64,000 bases of DNA, from positions 1-64,000 of the forward strand of contig NZ_JADCNK010000023.1 in assembly GCF_014947265.1 (NCBI RefSeq), read 5' to 3'. A model generated the notes under the pieces. The model did not search any database and was not told the DNA's origin. It saw only the letters and a program-made list of their open reading frames with translations. The position numbers and the translations under genes are program-made. This document shows positions 60,098 through 64,000 of the stretch, piece after piece (within the stretch, counting starts at the first letter, position 1; each line of letters opens with the position of its first letter). The DNA is from Pedobacter sp014947265. GTDB taxonomy: Bacteria > Bacteroidota > Bacteroidia > Sphingobacteriales > Sphingobacteriaceae.

Positions 60098-61459
60098 ATG
60101 TGGTACAATAATATTTTAGAAACTATTGGCAATACGCCATTAGTTAAATTAAATACGATAACAAAAGGAGTTCCGGGAACAATTCTGGCGAAAATAGAGA
60201 CGACTAATCCTGGCAATTCAATTAAGGACCGCATGGCGGTTAAAATGATTGAGGATGCCGAGAAAAGCGGAAAACTAAAGCCAGGTGGTACAATTATAGA
60301 AGGAACATCAGGTAATACAGGTATGGGCCTGGCTATGGCAGCCATTATTAAGGGGTACAAATGTATTTTTACTACAACTGATAAACAATCAAAAGAAAAG
60401 GTTGATGCTTTACGTGCTTTTGGAGCCGAGGTAATCGTTTGTCCCACAAACGTTGAACCGGAAGATCCACGTTCATATTATTCTGTTTCTTCGCGTTTAG
60501 AACGCGAGGTTCCAAATTCATGGAAACCTAATCAATATGATAATTTAGCCAACTCACAGGCGCATTATGAACAAACTGGTCCTGAGATATGGGCACAAAC
60601 AGAAGGTAAAATTACGCACCTGGTAGTTGGTGTAGGTACAGGCGGAACCATTTCCGGAACGGGGAAATATCTGAAAGAAAAAAATCCGGATATTAAAATC
60701 TGGGGAATTGATACCTATGGCTCAGTTTTCAAAAAATATAAAGAAACAGGTATATTTGATAAGGATGAAATCTATCCTTACATCACAGAAGGTATCGGCG
60801 AAGATTTCCTTCCGGCAAACGTAAATTTTGATGTAATTGACCTGTTTGAAAAAGTTACCGATAAAGATGCTGCTTTAATGACACGAGATATTGCACGCAA
60901 AGAGGGTATTTTCGTGGGTAACTCAGCCGGCGCTGCTATTGGTGGATTAATTCAGTTAAAAGATAAACTGAAGCCGGAAGATGTGGTTGTCGTTATTTTT
61001 CACGATCACGGCAGCCGTTACATGGGCAAAATGTATAATGAAGATTGGTTACGTGAGCGCGGATTTTTACAAGACGAAAAATTAACTGCTAAATCAATTC
61101 TGGCTAAAAAAGAAAATACAGAGATTGTAACACTTGATGCTCAGAAATCAGTACTCGAGGCTATTAATACTATTAAGTCGATGAATATCTCTCAAATTCC
61201 GGTAACACAGCAAGGAATGATTGTGGGTAAAATTGCCGAGAGTGATATTTTATCTGCCTTGCTTGAAAATCCAGGATTAAAATCAGCTCCGATTTCAGAA
61301 ATTATGACGGCTACTTTCCCATTTGTAGATTTGAATACGTCGATTGATAAAATTTCTTCGTTGATTAATAAAGAAAACTCAGCAGTTTTAGTGGAAGATG
61401 AATCTGGAAAGATCGAGATTATCACTCAGTACGATATTATTAATGCGATATCAGGGTAA
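60098..61459 (+). CDS. cbs: Cystathionine beta-synthase (with CBS domain pair)
   Basis: This 453-aa PLP enzyme makes cystathionine from serine (or O-acetylserine) and homocysteine. The N-terminal fold-type II domain has NSIKDRMAVKM (PLP-Lys), TSGNTGMGLA (substrate loop) and GVGTGGTISGTGKY. The C-terminal third (~335-453) is a CBS-domain pair (SMNISQIPVTQQGMIVGKIA, ITQYDIINAI). A cysteine synthase role is the alternative; the CBS tail favours Cbs. It lies directly behind a near-leaderless promoter. Confidence 0.92.
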   Translation: MWYNNILETIGNTPLVKLNTITKGVPGTILAKIETTNPGNSIKDRMAVKMIEDAEKSGKLKPGGTIIEGTSGNTGMGLAMAAIIKGYKCIFTTTDKQSKEKVDALRAFGAEVIVCPTNVEPEDPRSYYSVSSRLEREVPNSWKPNQYDNLANSQAHYEQTGPEIWAQTEGKITHLVVGVGTGGTISGTGKYLKEKNPDIKIWGIDTYGSVFKKYKETGIFDKDEIYPYITEGIGEDFLPANVNFDVIDLFEKVTDKDAALMTRDIARKEGIFVGNSAGAAIGGLIQLKDKLKPEDVVVVIFHDHGSRYMGKMYNEDWLRERGFLQDEKLTAKSILAKKENTEIVTLDAQKSVLEAINTIKSMNISQIPVTQQGMIVGKIAESDILSALLENPGLKSAPISEIMTATFPFVDLNTSIDKISSLINKENSAVLVEDESGKIEIITQYDIINAISG

Positions 61460-61515
61460 GTGGATGTAAGATGGATGATGTAAGATGGGAAATGTGAAAT
61501 GGAAAATGGTGTAAT

Positions 61516-61663
61516 TCCTACGATCGTCCTCCTGAACTTGTTTCAGGATCTTTCAAGGAGTTATCCCTTTCGATACGTCCTTTCGAGTGGAGTGCAACGG
61601 AACCGAGAAATCTGTTAAGTTAGATCTCTCCATTTCGCTGCGCTTCAGTCGAGATGACGAAAA
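61516..61663. repeat. Dispersed repeat (TTGTTTCAGGATCTTTCAAG, TCTCTCCATTTCGCTGCGCT)
   Basis: Two repeat modules are stacked here. The second ends CAGTCGAGATGACG and corresponds to the inverted element at 1963-2066; the first, ATCGTCCTCCTGAACTTG, resembles the one at ~48472. Together they fill most of the gap between cbs and murA. Confidence 0.5.
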
Positions 61664-61670
61664 ACCATAA

Positions 61671-61703
61671 AAAAACGTCCGGTAATTATTCCCGGACGTT
61701 TTT
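61671..61703. terminator. Bidirectional terminator between cbs and murA
   Basis: AAAAACGTCCGG and CCGGACGTTTTT form a perfect 12-bp stem with a 9-nt loop. T-runs on both strands serve both convergent genes. Confidence 0.9.
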
Positions 61704-61718
61704 CTTTATGTTATTTTC

Positions 61719-61751
61719 GCTTTAAGCTTTAGTCTTTCTGTTTTAAGCTTA
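61719..61751. repeat. Family B repeat unit at the murA end
   Basis: GCTTTAAGCTTTAGTCTTTC then TGTTTTAAGCTTA matches the unit at 48829-48860 closely, again right next to the stop codon of a minus-strand gene (murA). Confidence 0.6.
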
Positions 61752-63074
61752 ATGACCAGGCGCATCAGCATTTACACGCTTAATTTGCGCACCTAAAGCA
61801 CGTAAACGGGTGTCGATATCCTGATAGCCACGTTCAATCTGTTCGATGTTATAAATGGTCGATTTACCTTCAGCAGATAAAGCTGCAATTAACAATGAAA
61901 CTCCGGCCCTGATGTCAGGAGAAGTCATGCTGATTCCGCGAAGTTTATATTTCTTGTCAATACCATTAACGGTTGCACGGTGCGGATCGCAAAGGATGAT
62001 TTGTGCACCCATGTCAATCAGTTTATCCACGAAGAACAAACGGCTCTCGAACATTTTCTGGTGAATGAGTACGTTTCCTTTTGCCTGTGTAGCCACAACC
62101 AAAACAATACTCAATAAATCTGGTGTGAAACCTGGCCATGGCGAATCGGCAATGGTTAAAATCGAACCATCAATAAAGGTGTCGATTTCGTAGTGTTTTT
62201 GCGATGGTACATAAATATCGTCACCACGACGCTCTAGTTTGATCCCTAGTTTTTTGAAAACCTCTGGTATTACGCCAAGCTCATCGTAACAAACATCTTT
62301 AATGGTAATTTCCGATTCTGTCATCGCAGCCATACCAATGAAAGAGCCAATTTCAATCATATCAGGCAGCATTCTGTGCTCGGTTCCACCCAATACTTTA
62401 ACACCTTCAATGGTAAGCAGGTTTGAGCCAATGCCTGAAATTTTTGCGCCCATGCGGTTAAGCATTTTACAAAGTTGTTGTAAATATGGTTCGCAGGCTG
62501 CATTATAAATGGTAGTGGTACCTTTCGCCAAAACAGCGGCCATTACAATGTTTGCTGTTCCGGTTACCGATGCTTCATCTAATAGAATATAAGCACCTTG
62601 TAAATTGGTGGCATCAACGTTAAAGAAAGCTTTTTTGCTATCGTAAACGAATTTTGCACCTAGTTTTTCGAAACCGATAAAGTGGGTATCCAACCTTCTG
62701 CGACCAATTTTATCACCACCTGGTTTCGGGATTGCTGCTTTGCCAAAACGGGCCAACAATGGTCCTACAATCATAATTGAACCACGTAAACCACCACCTT
62801 TAGCCTTAAAAGTATCAGATTCAAAGAAATTTAAATCGATGTTTTTGGCTTCGAAGGTATAGGTGTCTTTATTAATGCGTTCAACAGTAACGCCCAAATC
62901 GCCCAATAACTCGATCAGTTTGTTTACATCTTTAATATCAGGGATATTGCTGATGGTAACTTTTTCTTCGGTAAGCAATACTGCAGATAAAATCTGTAAT
63001 GCTTCGTTTTTGGCACCTTGGGGAGTGATTTCGCCTTTTAATTTAATTCCGCCTGTTATTTCAAATGCGTTCAT
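61749..63074 (-). CDS. murA: UDP-N-acetylglucosamine 1-carboxyvinyltransferase
   Basis: This 441-aa enzyme starts peptidoglycan precursor synthesis. It has PQGAKNEALQ (with the Lys22-Asn23 equivalent), RGSIMIVGPLLARFG and PGGDKIGRRRLDTHF. The catalytic loop has Asp121 (codon 62712-62714) in the place of the Cys attacked by fosfomycin in E. coli MurA (Cys115). Cys-to-Asp enzymes are known to be active and fosfomycin-resistant in other bacteria. The rest of the active site looks normal. Confidence 0.96.
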   Translation of the reverse strand: MNAFEITGGIKLKGEITPQGAKNEALQILSAVLLTEEKVTISNIPDIKDVNKLIELLGDLGVTVERINKDTYTFEAKNIDLNFFESDTFKAKGGGLRGSIMIVGPLLARFGKAAIPKPGGDKIGRRRLDTHFIGFEKLGAKFVYDSKKAFFNVDATNLQGAYILLDEASVTGTANIVMAAVLAKGTTTIYNAACEPYLQQLCKMLNRMGAKISGIGSNLLTIEGVKVLGGTEHRMLPDMIEIGSFIGMAAMTESEITIKDVCYDELGVIPEVFKKLGIKLERRGDDIYVPSQKHYEIDTFIDGSILTIADSPWPGFTPDLLSIVLVVATQAKGNVLIHQKMFESRLFFVDKLIDMGAQIILCDPHRATVNGIDKKYKLRGISMTSPDIRAGVSLLIAALSAEGKSTIYNIEQIERGYQDIDTRLRALGAQIKRVNADAPGH

Positions 63075-63080
63075 ATTTTT

Positions 63081-63109
63081 TGTATTTAGTATCAGGTATC
63101 AAGTATTGG
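63081..63109. repeat. Family C repeat unit upstream of murA
   Basis: TGTATTTAGTATCAGGTATC then AAGTATTGG is the reverse of CTTGATACCTGATACTAAAT, the unit found before permeases 6 to 8. It is in the murA leader. Confidence 0.6.
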
Positions 63110-63153
63110 TGTCGGTTTTTAATCTATCACCTTATGCCTTTTGCCCTTCACCC

Positions 63154-63843
63154 TTAATATTTAGGTTTATTATTATTGTTGCGTTGACGGTTGTTATTGT
63201 TGTTATTGTTCTGACGGTTTTTACCGTTGTTGTTATTATTGTTGCTTCTGCCCCGGTTATTGTTATTATTGCTTTGACGAGGATTTTGTGCTCTAAATTC
63301 TACTTTCGCCAGGTTAACACCTTCATCAAGTGACAACAATCCGCCAGAAAGATATTTTAAATCCTTAATAATGGTATCATCGCTCACATTATCCTTATTC
63401 CAGGTAACATAAGCCATTTTCATAAAGTTTGCGATGCTCTGAACCATTGCCTTCTTAATTTCGGCATTTTCTTCACGCATGGCTTTTTCAATCAGATTCT
63501 CAACCGTTTTACCATAGTGTTTGTAGGTAATTCTTTGTTGAGGATAGGCCAGTGGTGCTGGTTTAATGTAAGCATTTTCAATTAATGGCTTAGGGTAAGG
63601 ACTGTCTACATCAATCTGATAGCCAGAAATAATGTGTAAGTGATCCCAAAGCTTATGCTTGAAATCGGCAACATCACGCAAATGTGGTTGCAAAAAACCC
63701 ATCAGGTCGATTACCGCCTGGGCATATTTATTACGTTCTTCAATGGTGGGTAATTCGCAGATATACTTCACCATATTTTGTACGTTACGGCCATATTCAG
63801 ATAAAATTAAATGGCTACGCGTAGTATTATAATCAAAATTCAT
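63154..63843 (-). CDS. DUF4290 protein with Asn/Arg-rich tail
   Basis: This 229-aa protein is a DUF4290 member: a ~185-aa helical domain with RSHLILSEYGRNVQNMVKYI, LWDHLHIISGYQIDVDSPYP and TYKHYGKTVENLIEKAM. The last ~42 residues are almost only Asn, Arg, Gln and Lys (runs of 4 to 7 Asn). The tail is likely disordered and nucleic-acid binding (inference). Its start is 80 nt upstream of murA on the same strand, so the two probably form one unit. Confidence 0.88.
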   Translation of the reverse strand: MNFDYNTTRSHLILSEYGRNVQNMVKYICELPTIEERNKYAQAVIDLMGFLQPHLRDVADFKHKLWDHLHIISGYQIDVDSPYPKPLIENAYIKPAPLAYPQQRITYKHYGKTVENLIEKAMREENAEIKKAMVQSIANFMKMAYVTWNKDNVSDDTIIKDLKYLSGGLLSLDEGVNLAKVEFRAQNPRQSNNNNNRGRSNNNNNNGKNRQNNNNNNNRQRNNNNKPKY

Positions 63844-63957
63844 GTACAGATAAATTAATGGATAAATTTTCTGGCGATACGAATTATGAAATAACCAGAA
63901 GAGTGTAGGTTATGAATTCACCGAAATGTCTATTGCCAGATTTTCGTTTTATATATT

Positions 63958-63965
63958 CAAAGGTA
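63958..63965 (-). promoter_or_regulatory. Possible -7 element upstream of the DUF4290 gene
   Basis: TACCTTTG on the minus strand fits TAnnTTTG, ~115 nt before the ATG. No TTTG at -33 is seen. The remaining bases to 64000 show nothing else. Confidence 0.4.
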
Positions 63966-64000
63966 ATAAAATTATTTAATTTGTGATATTCTTATCTAAA

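Overview
The window comes from the chromosome of a Bacteroidota bacterium, most likely a Sphingobacteriaceae (Pedobacter-like) species. This rests on several points: AT-rich DNA; Bacteroidota-type promoters (TTTG, about 19-20 nt, TAnnTTTG) upstream of tRNA, sucC, lolD and other genes; a short (286 aa) RpoD without region 1.1; ~790-aa double-FtsX permeases; and families largely found in this phylum (DUF4290, Bacteroidota-type Amn, DUF2975/YozG cassettes). No database could be searched, so the assignment is inference from family knowledge. No phage, IS element, CRISPR array or rRNA was seen.

Layout. 0.2-4.5 kb: a GH15 glucoamylase/trehalase-like enzyme converges on a fused OtsA-OtsB trehalose synthase/phosphatase. 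4.5-30.7 kb: the main accessory locus. A membrane histidine kinase and a sigma-54 response regulator face an eleven-gene operon: one HlyD-type adaptor, one MacB-type ATPase, eight consecutive ~790-aa MacB/FtsX-type permeases, and a second, atypical ATPase. The intergenic region holds a sigma-54 promoter with exact GG-N10-GC spacing and, upstream, two 20-bp sites 21 bp apart that fit binding sites for the regulator. Short palindromes and near-identical blocks between permease genes show growth by tandem duplication and recombination. 30.8-37.4 kb: an HTTM-like membrane protein, secreted proteins including a paralogous pair, a NarL-type two-component system, a BtuF-like protein and a frameshifted lipoprotein gene. 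37.6-38.4 kb: two identical tRNA-Leu(UAG) genes, each with its own promoter and terminator. 38.5-43.3 kb: tig, a four-helix-bundle (S23-type) gene, clpP, clpX and an AMP nucleosidase.

43.4-48.2 kb: a small ABC half-transporter, a YoeB-type toxin-antitoxin pair, rpoD, and a cassette of three DUF2975 membrane proteins (the middle one frameshifted) with a YozG-like HTH regulator. 48.9-50.1 kb: sucC. 50.4-54.6 kb: a membrane protein, then a gene run with a ferritin-like diiron protein, an unlisted 35-codon ORF, a DUF4173-type membrane protein, a winged-helix regulator and further membrane proteins. 55.0-59.9 kb: lolD, a preATP-grasp/pseudo-HAD pair, an S41 lipoprotein protease, a small protein and dprA. 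60.1-63.8 kb: cystathionine beta-synthase, then murA (with Asp in place of the fosfomycin-target Cys) and a DUF4290 protein with an Asn-rich tail, both on the minus strand.

The most notable system is the kinase/sigma-54 regulator/permease array. It looks like a stress- or antimicrobial-induced export or envelope-remodelling machine in which many permease variants share one adaptor and two ATPases. Gaps between genes hold several families of short dispersed repeats (REP-like hairpins and low-complexity blocks), some reused several times in this window.
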